From assembly GCF_010682105.1 (NCBI RefSeq), contig NZ_JAAGWH010000040.1, positions 34,009 to 98,008 on the forward strand: DNA of 64,000 nucleotides, read 5' to 3'. This document shows, piece by piece, positions 45,841 to 54,669 of the stretch. Under the pieces are notes generated by a model. That model had not been told where the DNA came from and ran no database searches. It saw nothing but the letters and a program-made list of their open reading frames with translations. Position 1 is the first letter of the stretch. The number at the start of each line of letters is the position of its first letter. The stretch comes from Modestobacter muralis. Lineage in GTDB: Bacteria > Actinomycetota > Actinomycetes > Mycobacteriales > Geodermatophilaceae. Both the position numbers and the translations under genes were made by a program.

Positions 45841-47114
45841 CAGAGGGTCTCCATCGCCGGGACGGCGGGCTCGGGGGCGGGCGTCGGTGCGGGGGTGCGG
45901 AACACCCAGCCGCGGAGGAGCAGGAAGCGCAGCAGGGTCGCCAGCGCGTTGGCCGCGACCAGCAGCAACAGCTCGGTGCTGCGGGCGGGGGAGTCGGTGA
46001 GGGCGTGCAGGACGGCGAGGGTGCCGCTGGTCAGCGCCAGGCCGAGGACGAACACGACCAGCCCCTGCAGCTGCGCGCGGCCGGCGCCGGGGCCGCCGCG
46101 GATGCCGAAGGTGACCCGCCGGTTCGCCGCGGTGTTGGCCACCGCGGTCATCGCCAGGGCGACCAGGTTGGCCGGCTGGGCGGCCACCACGTGCCGCAGC
46201 GCCAGGAACAGCACGAGGTAGGCCAGCGTCGACAGCACGCCGATGCCGGCGAACCGCACCGCCTGACCGAACAGCCCGGCCGGCACACCGGGCACGGGGT
46301 CGGCCAGCGGTCCGCGGCCCACCGAGGCCCGTAGCTCCGCCAGGGGCAGCCGGCCGGTGCTCAGCGCGCGCACCATCCGGACGATGCCGGCGACGTCCGC
46401 CTTCGCCGTCTTGACGATGTCGACGCGGCTGTCGGGGTCGTCGACCCAGTCCACCGGCACCTCGTGGATGCGCAGGCCGCTGCGCTCGGCGAGCACCAGA
46501 AGCTCGGTGTCGAAGAACCATCCGGTGTCCTCCACCAGCGGCAGCAGCCGGGCGGCGACGTCGGCGCGGATGGCCTTGAAGCCGCACTGCGCGTCGGAGA
46601 GTCGGGTGGCCAGGGTGCCGCGCAGCAGCAGGTTGTAGCCGCGGGAGACGACCTCGCGCTTGGCGCCGCGCACCACCCGGGAGGACGGCGCCAGCCGGGT
46701 GCCGATCGCCAGGTCGGAGTGGCCGCTGATCAGTGGTGCGACCAGCGGCAGCAGCGCGGCCAGGTCGGTGGACAGGTCGACGTCCATGTAGACCAGGACG
46801 GGTGCGTCCGAGCCGAGCCACGCAGCGCGCAGGGCCCGCCCGCGGCCGGGTTCGGGGAGCACCAGCACCTCGATGCCGGGCAGCTCGGCGGCGATCCGGC
46901 GGGCGACGTCCACGGTGCCGTCGGTGCTGGCGTTCTCGGCGACGGTGATCCGGAACGGGTAGGGCAGGTGCTCGGTGAGGTGCCGGTGCAGCCGGCGCAG
47001 GCACGGTTCGAGGTCGGCCTCCTCGTCGTGCACGGGGACGACGACGTCCACGACCGGACGGAACGGGTCGGTGCCGCCGGCCGGCTCGGCGGCGCGCAGG
47101 GAAAGCGGTGGCAT
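45840..47114 (-). CDS. Glycosyltransferase family 2 fused to GtrA-like membrane domain (second copy)
   Basis: A 424-residue protein with a DPMS-like GT2 domain (VVVPVHDEEADLEPCLRRL; VAENASTDGTVD; VYMDVDLSTDL; SDAQCGFKAIRADVA; GWFFDTELLVLAERSGL) in residues 20-270. A GtrA four-helix domain follows (FAGIGVLSTLAYLVLFLALRHV; MTAVANTAANRRVTF). It likely transfers a sugar to polyprenyl phosphate and presents it outside for the GT39 enzyme encoded next (TGATG overlap). ATG at 47114. The Cys of DAQCGFK is typical of the dolichol-phosphate glucose/mannose subgroup. Confidence 0.92.
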   Translation of the reverse strand: MPPLSLRAAEPAGGTDPFRPVVDVVVPVHDEEADLEPCLRRLHRHLTEHLPYPFRITVAENASTDGTVDVARRIAAELPGIEVLVLPEPGRGRALRAAWLGSDAPVLVYMDVDLSTDLAALLPLVAPLISGHSDLAIGTRLAPSSRVVRGAKREVVSRGYNLLLRGTLATRLSDAQCGFKAIRADVAARLLPLVEDTGWFFDTELLVLAERSGLRIHEVPVDWVDDPDSRVDIVKTAKADVAGIVRMVRALSTGRLPLAELRASVGRGPLADPVPGVPAGLFGQAVRFAGIGVLSTLAYLVLFLALRHVVAAQPANLVALAMTAVANTAANRRVTFGIRGGPGAGRAQLQGLVVFVLGLALTSGTLAVLHALTDSPARSTELLLLVAANALATLLRFLLLRGWVFRTPAPTPAPEPAVPAMETL

Positions 47115-47336
47115 GGGGCAACGGTCGGGTCCGTGGCTGGCGTGCGGCTCTGGCCGACCCAGGTGGCAGCTGTGTGTCCCGGTCGAGAGGACGATCGGCG
47201 CGCGTCCGTGATCTCCCAGCGTGGCCCGGTGGGGCTTCTCGCCGGTGTTCGCCACGGTGCTGCTGACAGCTCGGTGGTCGCACGGTCCCGGTCGGCGGGT
47301 GGGTCGTCGCCGGCGGAGAGGTGGCCGCGCGTGCGC

Positions 47337-48899
47337 TCAGGAGGCCGCGGTGTCGAGGTCCGCACCGTCGTCGTGGGTCTCGGGGTCTGGCGCGCCGAGG
47401 ACGGCGTGGGGCAGTCGAACGGTCAACACAGTCTCCCCGGGTCGGCTGGTCGCTGTGACGGTGCCGCCGTGCGCAGCGACGACGGCGTGCACGATGGCCA
47501 GGCCCAGCCCGGTGGACCCCGCAGCGCGGGATCGTGAGGAGTCGCCGCGGGCGAAGCGCTCGAAGACGTGCTCCAACAGTCCCGGTGGGATGCCGGGACC
47601 GTCGTCCACCACCTGGATCACCGCGTCACCGTCCAGGACGGACAGGCGCGCGGTCGCGGTGGTGCCCGGCGGGGTGTGCGTGCGGATGTTGGCCAGCAGG
47701 TTGGCGATGACCTGGTGCAACCGCGGCTCGTCACCGGGTACGACGACGGCGCTGTCGGGCAGGTCGAAGCGCCAGTGGTGCTGCGGTCCGGCGGCATGGG
47801 CGTCGCTGACGGTGTCGATGAGCAGCGCCGTCAGGTCGACCTCGCCGGAGGGGACGTCTCGGCCGGCGTCCAGGCGGGCCAGCAGCAACAGGTCATCGAC
47901 CAGACCGGACATGCGGAGGGCCTCGGACTCGACCCGGCCCAACGCGTGCCCGACCTCGGGCGGCACGTCGGTGTGGTTGCGCCGCACCAGTTCGGCGTAG
48001 CCGCGGATCGAGGCCAGTGGGGTCCGCAGCTCGTGGCTGGCGTCGGCGACGAACTGGCGCACCTGTGTCTCGGAGGCCTGGCGGGCGGCCAGTGAGCTCT
48101 CCACGTGGTCCAGCATCCGGTTCAGTGCCGACCCGACCTGGCCGACCTCGGTGTGGACGTCGGTGTCGGCCGGGGGGACGCGCTCGGCGAGCTCCACCTC
48201 GCCACTGGCCAGCGGCAGCTCGGCGACCCGGGTGGCGGTGGTGGCCACCCGCTGCAACGGGCGCAGGGTGCGGCCGATGGTCAGCCAGCCGATCACCCCG
48301 GCCACGGCCAGACCTGCCAGCCCGGCACTCACCTCGACGGTGATCAGCCTGGCCAGGGCGGTGTCGGCCTCGGCCAGTGGGCGCCCGCTGACGAGGACGT
48401 CCCCGTCCGGGCTCGTGGCGGCCGTCACGCGGTAGTCGCCGAGATCGTCGCCCAGGTCGACGGTGCGCGGCTGGCCATCGCGGGGAACGGAGGTGACCAG
48501 CTCCACCTGGGCGTCGGTGAGCTCACGCAGTTGTCCCTGGTCGCCGATCACGCCGGCAACGGTGTCCCCGCCGGCTTCGATGCGGACGCCGAGCGTGCCC
48601 TCGCCCTGCCCCGGTGCGTACAGGAAGTCCGGCCGGTCGTCATCGACCGGCGATGGGCCGAGGTCTGTCGGTGTCTCCCCGTCCGGAGGCGTCCTGCCAT
48701 CAGGTGGTGGCTGGTCGGCTCGCGAGGCGCGGTCGGCGGTCGCGGAGAGCTGGGCGTCCACCTGGCTGATCAGTTGCTGGCGCTGTGACGCCGTCGCCAC
48801 GAACCCCACGAGGACCAGGATCAGCGCGAGCGGGACGAGGAAGGCGAGCACCAGCTTCGTGCGCAAGGACACCCGTCGGATCGGGCGCAGGAGAGGCAT
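47337..48899 (-). CDS. Two-component sensor histidine kinase
   Basis: A 520-residue membrane kinase. TM1 is at residues 14-36, an extracytoplasmic sensor at about 37-185 is rich in D and P (DQPPPDGRTPPDGETPTD) and TM2 is at about 186-208. A HAMP domain, HisKA with H289 (FVADASHELRTPLASIRG) and HATPase_c motifs (NLLANI, VDDGPGIPPG, GSTGLGLAIV) follow. It is the partner of the OmpR-type regulator encoded just upstream (TGATG overlap). The pair lies upstream of the GT2/GT39 genes, which may be targets. Confidence 0.94.
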   Translation of the reverse strand: MPLLRPIRRVSLRTKLVLAFLVPLALILVLVGFVATASQRQQLISQVDAQLSATADRASRADQPPPDGRTPPDGETPTDLGPSPVDDDRPDFLYAPGQGEGTLGVRIEAGGDTVAGVIGDQGQLRELTDAQVELVTSVPRDGQPRTVDLGDDLGDYRVTAATSPDGDVLVSGRPLAEADTALARLITVEVSAGLAGLAVAGVIGWLTIGRTLRPLQRVATTATRVAELPLASGEVELAERVPPADTDVHTEVGQVGSALNRMLDHVESSLAARQASETQVRQFVADASHELRTPLASIRGYAELVRRNHTDVPPEVGHALGRVESEALRMSGLVDDLLLLARLDAGRDVPSGEVDLTALLIDTVSDAHAAGPQHHWRFDLPDSAVVVPGDEPRLHQVIANLLANIRTHTPPGTTATARLSVLDGDAVIQVVDDGPGIPPGLLEHVFERFARGDSSRSRAAGSTGLGLAIVHAVVAAHGGTVTATSRPGETVLTVRLPHAVLGAPDPETHDDGADLDTAAS

Positions 48900-49639
48900 C
48901 AGGGAGCGGGCTTGATCACGTATCCCGCGCCGCGGAGCGTGTGGATCATCGGCGTGCGGCCGGCGTCGATCTTGCGGCGCAGGTAGGAGATGTAGAGCTC
49001 CACGATGTTGCCCTGGCCGCCGAAGTCGTACTGCCACACCCGGTCCAGGATCTGCGCCTTGGACAGCACCCGCCGGGGGTTGCGCATCATGTACCGGAGC
49101 AGCTCGAACTCGGTCGCGGTCAGCCGCACCTCCTCACCGGCGCGGGTCACCTCGTGACTCTCCTCGTCCAGGGTCAGGTCGCCGACGACGAGCAGGCTGT
49201 CTGCGCTGACCGCGCGGTTCGTCCGCCGCAGCAACCCGCGCAGGCGTGCCGCGACCTCCTCCAGGCTGAACGGCTTGGTGACGTAGTCGTCCCCGCCGGC
49301 GGTGAGGCCGGCGATGCGGTCCTCGACGGCATCGCGGGCAGTGAGGAACACGACCGGCACCAGGGGCGCGTCAGCGCGCAGCCGGCGCAACACCTCCAGG
49401 CCGTCCAGGTCCGGGAGCATGACGTCCAGGACGACGGCGTCGGGACGGAACTCGCGAGCGGTCGTCACCGCGGTGGCGCCGTCACCAGCGGTACGCACCT
49501 CCCAGCCCTCGTACCGCAGGGCCATCGACAGCAGGTCCGACAGCATCGGCTCGTCATCGACCACGAGCACCCGCAGCGGACTGCCATCGGCACGGCGCAG
49601 GTCCTGCCGGGACGACGAGGCCGTGCTGGAGGAGGTCAT
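48899..49639 (-). CDS. OmpR-family response regulator
   Basis: A 246-residue regulator with a receiver domain (acidic pair in VLVVDDEPML, phospho-acceptor D72 in VVLDVMLPD, switch T in FLTARD, K in VTKPFS) and a winged-helix output domain (LTATEFELLRYMMRNPRRVLSKAQILDRVW; YISYLRRKID; TLRGAGYVI). The ATG at 49639 has GGAGGAGG just upstream. Co-translated with the kinase. Confidence 0.95.
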   Translation of the reverse strand: MTSSSTASSSRQDLRRADGSPLRVLVVDDEPMLSDLLSMALRYEGWEVRTAGDGATAVTTAREFRPDAVVLDVMLPDLDGLEVLRRLRADAPLVPVVFLTARDAVEDRIAGLTAGGDDYVTKPFSLEEVAARLRGLLRRTNRAVSADSLLVVGDLTLDEESHEVTRAGEEVRLTATEFELLRYMMRNPRRVLSKAQILDRVWQYDFGGQGNIVELYISYLRRKIDAGRTPMIHTLRGAGYVIKPAP

Positions 49640-49852
49640 GAGAGCAGCTTCGCGGACGAGGGTGTGCCACGTCCATGTCGATGCTGTGTCGGACCTGTGA
49701 GCGGCGGTCGACAGTTCTCGTCGGGCAGCGGTCGATCCGTTCAGGGATGCCAGTGGTCCTCCCGGCACCCGGCAACGTGCTGCTGTGCCGCCTCTTCGAC
49801 GGGGTGAGACGTCGATGGACCGGTCGGCTGGGCGAGGTGGCCGTGTCCGGGG

Positions 49853-52381
49853 TCAGCGGGCCGGCAGCTCCCGCAGCCCGAGCAGCCGGTCCAGCACCCG
49901 GAACCGGTAGGCCGCCCCCAGCGCGAGGAACCACAGGACGAGCACCGGCAGCACGATCGTGTACACCGGCGGGGCTGCGCCGGTGAGCCCGAGGTAGGTG
50001 GAGACGGCCGGGGTGAGCAGGGCGCCGAGCAGCACGACGAGCAGCCCGGCGACCAGCAGCCCGGTGCGCCGGTCGACGGTCCGGGTGAAGACGGCGAACA
50101 CCCGGGCGGGCGGGACGAGGAAGAGGACCAGCAGGACCGAGGCCAGCGACACGAAGGTGTTGAGGCCGGTCTGGGCGCCGATCGCGGAGGCCGCCTCGGC
50201 GAAGTCGGCGTCGGTGCCGTAGGTCAGCCCGGTGTAGCTCTCGAACTCCGTCACCACGAAGTCCGGCGCGCGCCCGGTGGTGAAGACGGCGGACAACCCG
50301 GTGTACAGGAAGGCGTAGACGGCGACCCCGCCCCCGGCGGTCAGCAGTGCGGCCGGGACGACGAACCGGCCGAGCGTGGCCAGCAGGTGCGGGTCGGGGG
50401 CCGTGGGCCGCGCCCAGGCGGTGAGCACGATCGTGGGCAGCCCGACGGTGAACAGGGTCAGGCCGCCCTGGGCGGGGGAGTAGGGGAAGCCCAGTCCGAG
50501 CATCGTGACCGCCACGATGACCAGGGCCTGGGTGGCGACCCGGGCCAGGAAGAGCTGGGCGGAGGTGGTGATGCCGGCGATGAGGCGTCGCCCCAGCCGG
50601 CGGGCGGGCACGAGGGCGGCCAGGGAGTCCCCGGTCAGCACGATGTCGGCAACGTCGCGGGTCACCGCGCTCCCGCTGGCCATGGCCACCCCGACCTGGG
50701 CGGCCTTGAGCGCGCGGGCGTCGTTGACGCCGTCGCCGACCATCGCCACGTAGTGCCCCTGGCGCCGCAGTGCGGCCACCACCCGTTCCTTCTGCTCCGG
50801 CGCCACCCGGCCGAACACCGAGCCGGCCGCGACGACGGCGTCCAGCTCGGCGTCGGTCAGCCCGGGGAAGTCGCCGGCGTGCACGCCGGTGGCGTCCCGC
50901 AGCCCGGCGCGGGCGGCCAGCGCGGCGACGGTGCCCGGGTCGTCGCCGGAGAGCACCTTGACCGCGATGCCCTCCTCGGCGAAGCGGGCCAGGGTGGCGG
51001 GCACGTCGGGGCGCAGCTCGTCGGCCAGCGCCACCAGGGCCAGGGCCTCCAGGCCGGGCAGCACCGGCCGGCCGGTGGCGTCCCGAAGCGGGGCGCCGGG
51101 GTCGGCGGCCCGGGCGAACACCAGCACCCGCAGGCCCTGCGCCGTCCGGGCGGTGACCTCCCCGGCGGGGAGCGCGGTCCGCAGCGCCGGGGTCAGCGCC
51201 TCCGGTGCGCCCAGCACCCACGTCGCCCCGGCCGTGCGCACCGCGCTCCACCGCAGCGCGGAGCTGAACGGCACCTCCTCGGCCACCGCGACCGGGTCGC
51301 CCGGCAGTGCGCCGGCCAGCGCGGCGCTGGTCAGGTTGGGTGCGCCGGTGCTGTGCGCCATCGCGGCCAGCGCCGCGGTGACCTCCGCGGTCCGGTGCCC
51401 ACCCAGGGGCACCAGCTCGGCGAGGGTGAGCCGCCCGGTGGTCAGCGTGCCGGTCTTGTCGGTGCAGACGACGTCGACGTTGCTCACCGACTCCACCGCG
51501 TTGACCCGCTGCACGAGCGCGCCCTGCCGGGAGGTGGTGACCGCGCCGGCGGTGTAGGCCAGCGCGATGAGGAAGAACAGCCCGTAGGGCACCAGCCCCG
51601 ACAGCACGGCGGTGGTCTGCACGACCCGCACCAGTGACAGCCCCTCCAGTGCCGCCTGGGCCAGGATCGCCCCGCTCATCAGCACCACCAGCAGCATCGT
51701 CAGCCGGACGACGAAGGCGATCCGCCGCTGCAGTGGCGTGGTGTCGGTGGTGGCCCGGCGGGCCTCGGCGGTGAGCCGCTGGGCGTGGCTGTCGGCGCCC
51801 ACGTCGCGGGCCAGCTGCAGCGCCGCGCCACCGACCACCACGCTGCCGGACAGCAGGTCCTCACCTGGGGAGCGCAGCTGGGCGTCGGACTCACCGGTCA
51901 GCAGCGACTCGTCCACCTCGGCATGGCCGGTCAGCACCGGGCCGTCGACGACGAGCTGGTCACCGGGCCGGACTCGGACGACGTCGCCGCGCACCACCTC
52001 CTCGGGACCGACCTCGGTGTCGGCCCCGTCCCGGACGACGACCACGGTGCTGCGCGCCAGCAGCTGCAGCCGGTCCAACTGCCGCTTGGCACGGATCTCC
52101 TGGACCGCGCTGATCGCCGCGTTGAGCACCCCGATGCCCACGCTGATCAGCGCGTCCCCGGGCCGCCCGAGCGCCAGCAGGGCGATGCCCAGGGAGAACA
52201 GGATGGAGTTGTAGAGGTTCAGGACGTTGGTGCGCACGATCCGCCCGTAGGTGCGCGACGACGCGGTGACCGCGTCGTTGCCCTCGCCCCGGCGGCGCCG
52301 GGCGGCCGCCTCGCCGGTCGACAACCCGAGGGTGGCGGACCCGACGGTGGGGAGGGACGCGGCCGTGGGGCGGGAGGTCAC
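49853..52381 (-). CDS. P-type cation-transporting ATPase
   Basis: An 842-residue P-type ATPase with TGES at residues 162-165, phosphorylation site D308 in CTDKTGT and the hinge MVGDGVNDARALKAAQVGVAMASG. About ten membrane helices are predicted, including four to six C-terminal ones. The TM4 ion site reads SGLVPYGLFFLIALAY, whose Pro-containing sequence resembles the CtpE-like actinobacterial group (proposed calcium or other divalent cation exporters or importers) more than heavy-metal P1B pumps; no N-terminal metal-binding CxxC is present. GTG start at 52381. Ion specificity is uncertain. Confidence 0.9.
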   Translation of the reverse strand: MTSRPTAASLPTVGSATLGLSTGEAAARRRRGEGNDAVTASSRTYGRIVRTNVLNLYNSILFSLGIALLALGRPGDALISVGIGVLNAAISAVQEIRAKRQLDRLQLLARSTVVVVRDGADTEVGPEEVVRGDVVRVRPGDQLVVDGPVLTGHAEVDESLLTGESDAQLRSPGEDLLSGSVVVGGAALQLARDVGADSHAQRLTAEARRATTDTTPLQRRIAFVVRLTMLLVVLMSGAILAQAALEGLSLVRVVQTTAVLSGLVPYGLFFLIALAYTAGAVTTSRQGALVQRVNAVESVSNVDVVCTDKTGTLTTGRLTLAELVPLGGHRTAEVTAALAAMAHSTGAPNLTSAALAGALPGDPVAVAEEVPFSSALRWSAVRTAGATWVLGAPEALTPALRTALPAGEVTARTAQGLRVLVFARAADPGAPLRDATGRPVLPGLEALALVALADELRPDVPATLARFAEEGIAVKVLSGDDPGTVAALAARAGLRDATGVHAGDFPGLTDAELDAVVAAGSVFGRVAPEQKERVVAALRRQGHYVAMVGDGVNDARALKAAQVGVAMASGSAVTRDVADIVLTGDSLAALVPARRLGRRLIAGITTSAQLFLARVATQALVIVAVTMLGLGFPYSPAQGGLTLFTVGLPTIVLTAWARPTAPDPHLLATLGRFVVPAALLTAGGGVAVYAFLYTGLSAVFTTGRAPDFVVTEFESYTGLTYGTDADFAEAASAIGAQTGLNTFVSLASVLLVLFLVPPARVFAVFTRTVDRRTGLLVAGLLVVLLGALLTPAVSTYLGLTGAAPPVYTIVLPVLVLWFLALGAAYRFRVLDRLLGLRELPAR

Positions 52382-52484
52382 CGACCCAGGATGACGCCCC
52401 GGCCGGTGGATCCCGTGCTGGACGTGGCCGTCGGCGCCGTCCCGTCCGGGGTGGGCACCGAGCTGGCCGGGAGTGCGGACCGCG

Positions 52485-52513
52485 GGAGGAGCGCCGTCAG
52501 CCGGCGCTCCTCC
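52485..52513 (-). terminator. Hairpin beyond the PRISE reductase gene
   Basis: GGAGGAGCGCC / GGCGCTCCTCC, 11-bp perfect stem extended by one G-C pair, loop of 5 nt, 13 bp beyond the stop codon. Confidence 0.65.
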
Positions 52514-52526
52514 TGCGACGGCCCGG

Positions 52527-53603
52527 TCAGGGGACGATGCGGGCGGCGCGGTAGCGCTCGACGTAGCCGAAGAAGCTGTCCCGGCTGTCCCGGCTCTCGG
52601 TGAACCCGGCCTTGCGGCTCTTGTTCATGTCGGTGAGCACCTCGATCTCCCGGCCCAGGTCGCTGTCGGTGTGCCACCAGGAAGCGATCCGGCCCAGGTC
52701 GGGCTCGACCAGGCCGTGCTCGGCGGCGATCTCGGCCCAGACGGGCTCGGTGCCGGCCATGGACTCGGTGAGCGGCCGGATGCGCTCGGAGAAGCCCTCC
52801 CACTCCAGCCCGAAGTGCTCGGCGATCTGCGGCCAGAGCCAGCGCCAGCGGAAGACGTCGCCGTTGGCGGTGTTGAAGGCCTGGTCCTGCCCGGCCTCCG
52901 ACGTCGCGGCCCAGATGATCTGGTCGGCGAGCAGGTCGGCGTCGGTGACGTCGGTGACGCTGTTCCACTGGGTCTCCGACCCCGGGAAGACGAACGGGCG
53001 CCCGGTCTTCCTGCAGATGGCCGCGTAGGCCGACAGCGTGAGCACCATGTTCATCGCGTTGCCGACGGCGAAGCCAAAGACGGTGTGCGAGCGGTGCACG
53101 CTCCAGGTGAAGCCCGCGCGGGCGGCGGCGGCGAAGAGCTCGTCCTCCTGCGCGTAGTAGAAGTTCGGCGCGTCCAGCCGCGGCTCGTCCTCGTGGAACG
53201 GGGTGTCGCCCATCTGGCCCTGGGCATAGGCCTCGAAGGGGCCGAGGTAGTGCTTGAGCCCGGTCATCAGCGCCACGTGCCGGACCGAGCCGGCCGGCTC
53301 CAGGGCGGCGAGCAGGTCGCGGACGGCGGCACCGTTGACGGCGATGTTCTCGGCCTCGGTGGCCTGTCGGGTCCACGCGGTGATCGCGACCAGCTCCGGC
53401 GCCAGCCCGTCGAGGGCGGCGGCCAGCCCGGCGGGGTCGGCCAGGTCGGCCTGCATGGGGCGGATGCCGGGCCCGGGGGCGCGACCGCTGCGGGAGAGCC
53501 CGTGGACCTCCCAGCCGGCGGCGACCAGCCGGGCGCCGAGGTTCTGCCCGACGATGCCGGTGGCACCGACGACCAGGGCCCTGCGTGGGATGGAGCTGCT
53601 CAT
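52527..53603 (-). CDS. PRISE-type SDR family reductase (progesterone 5-beta-reductase/iridoid synthase-like)
   Basis: A 358-residue short-chain dehydrogenase with the Rossmann motif ALVVGATGIVGQNLG and the PRISE signatures MTGLKHYLGPFEAY, PFHEDEPRLDAPNFYYAQED, WSVHRSHTVFGFAVGNAMN and FNTANGDVFRWRWLWP. These enzymes reduce activated C=C bonds of enones with NADPH; the catalytic Lys and Tyr appear in GLKHY and NFYYAQED. ATG at 53603. It is followed by an 11-12-bp hairpin (52485-52513). The natural substrate is unknown. Confidence 0.88.
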   Translation of the reverse strand: MSSSIPRRALVVGATGIVGQNLGARLVAAGWEVHGLSRSGRAPGPGIRPMQADLADPAGLAAALDGLAPELVAITAWTRQATEAENIAVNGAAVRDLLAALEPAGSVRHVALMTGLKHYLGPFEAYAQGQMGDTPFHEDEPRLDAPNFYYAQEDELFAAAARAGFTWSVHRSHTVFGFAVGNAMNMVLTLSAYAAICRKTGRPFVFPGSETQWNSVTDVTDADLLADQIIWAATSEAGQDQAFNTANGDVFRWRWLWPQIAEHFGLEWEGFSERIRPLTESMAGTEPVWAEIAAEHGLVEPDLGRIASWWHTDSDLGREIEVLTDMNKSRKAGFTESRDSRDSFFGYVERYRAARIVP

Positions 53604-54000
53604 GTCCTGCTCCTCGTGGTCTCGTGTCGCTGCGCGGCCGTGCTGCCCGATCCGGCGTCCTCGTCATCGAACGGCGCTGGTCGCCGGGCCGACAGCAGCT
53701 GTCGCGAGCCCGTCCTCCTCTTCTGCCCGCGGCGACGTCCTGGTGACCGTGACCTCACGCACCACCCGGTCGTCGCGGGCGGGGAGCTCGTGCAGGGACC
53801 CCGCCGCGCCACAGGTCATCCATCCCGCCAGGTGGCTGCACCTCAGGCGGGGGGCCGCCCCCGGACGGCTCCGGGGGACAGCAGCGTCGGTGACCGCGCG
53901 GCCGACAGCGACGCGCTGGGCTGCGGACAGCCCGCACACAGGTCCGCGCCGCACGGTCGTCCCACGGGCCGCGACCGGCGGCCCCGGACGAGGAGTGCAC
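53604..54000. other. Non-coding divergent control region
   Basis: A 397-bp gap between the divergent PRISE reductase and the small secreted protein. No gene or family-like frame is visible on either strand, and there is no strong hairpin. It presumably holds both promoters; I could not place -10/-35 boxes with confidence in this GC-rich sequence. Confidence 0.5.
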
Positions 54001-54576
54001 ATGCGCAGGAAGCTGATCGTCGCCACGACCGCAGGCGTGCTGGCCCTGGGTGGTCTGGCCGTCGCCGTCCCGGCGCTGGCCGACACCGGCACCAGCGGCC
54101 AGTCCGCCGTCGGACGGATCACCGAGGCGCTGTCCGGCCTGGTCTCCGACGGGTCGCTGACCCAGGAGCAGGCCGACGAGGTCGCCACCACGCTGGACGG
54201 GGCGGGCATCGGCGGCCACGGCGGGCCCGGCGGCCACGGCGGCGGGCGGCTCGACCTCACCGCGGCAGCCACCGCGCTCGGGATGAGCGAGGACGAGCTG
54301 CGCACCGCCCTGGACACCGAGGGCACCAGCCTGGCCGACGTCGCCGGGCAGCAGGGCGTCGCCGTCGACACGGTCGTCGACGCACTGGTCGCCGCCGTGC
54401 AGGCCGACGTCGCCGAGCACGTGCAGGACGGCGACCTGACCCAGGCCCAGGCCGACGAGCGGCTCGCCGACCTGGAGGCCCGGGTGACCGAGCGGGTCCA
54501 GAGCGACAGCTGGGGCCCCGGCCCTGGACGTGGCGGCCCCGACCGCGACGCCGACGGGACCACCGAGGACGACTGA
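54001..54576 (+). CDS. Small secreted protein with DUF2680-like helical repeats
   Basis: A 191-residue exported protein with signal peptide (MRRKLIVATTAGVLALGGLAVAVPALA, cleavage after ALA at about residue 27). The mature part has three helical hairpins with the pattern DGSLTQEQADEVATTLD, GMSEDELRTALDTEGTSLADVAGQQGV and DGDLTQAQADERLADLEARV, resembling YckD/DUF2680 repeats. A Gly/His-rich segment (GGHGGPGGHGGG) may bind metal, and an acidic C-terminal tail ends the protein. Function unknown. A 14-bp perfect hairpin follows the stop. Confidence 0.75.
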   Translation: MRRKLIVATTAGVLALGGLAVAVPALADTGTSGQSAVGRITEALSGLVSDGSLTQEQADEVATTLDGAGIGGHGGPGGHGGGRLDLTAAATALGMSEDELRTALDTEGTSLADVAGQQGVAVDTVVDALVAAVQADVAEHVQDGDLTQAQADERLADLEARVTERVQSDSWGPGPGRGGPDRDADGTTEDD

Positions 54577-54583
54577 CCCGGGC

Positions 54584-54616
54584 GCGACCGGCCACGTCAG
54601 CAACGTGGCCGGTCGC
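54584..54616 (+). terminator. Hairpin beyond the small secreted protein gene
   Basis: GCGACCGGCCACGT / ACGTGGCCGGTCGC, 14-bp perfect stem with 5-nt loop, 7 bp after the stop and before the M1 peptidase gene, which therefore has its own promoter. Confidence 0.75.
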
Positions 54617-54669
54617 TCGGGTCGCTGGACGTAATGCGGAGGTCACAGACCGCACCTAGCGTGCGGCCC

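Noticed and set aside
42205..46221. A 1338-codon plus-strand frame spanning apbE, the intergenic region and the GT39 gene
   Set aside because: Crosses strong hairpins and two real genes on different strands; sequence is low-complexity Arg/Gly/Gln with no domain.
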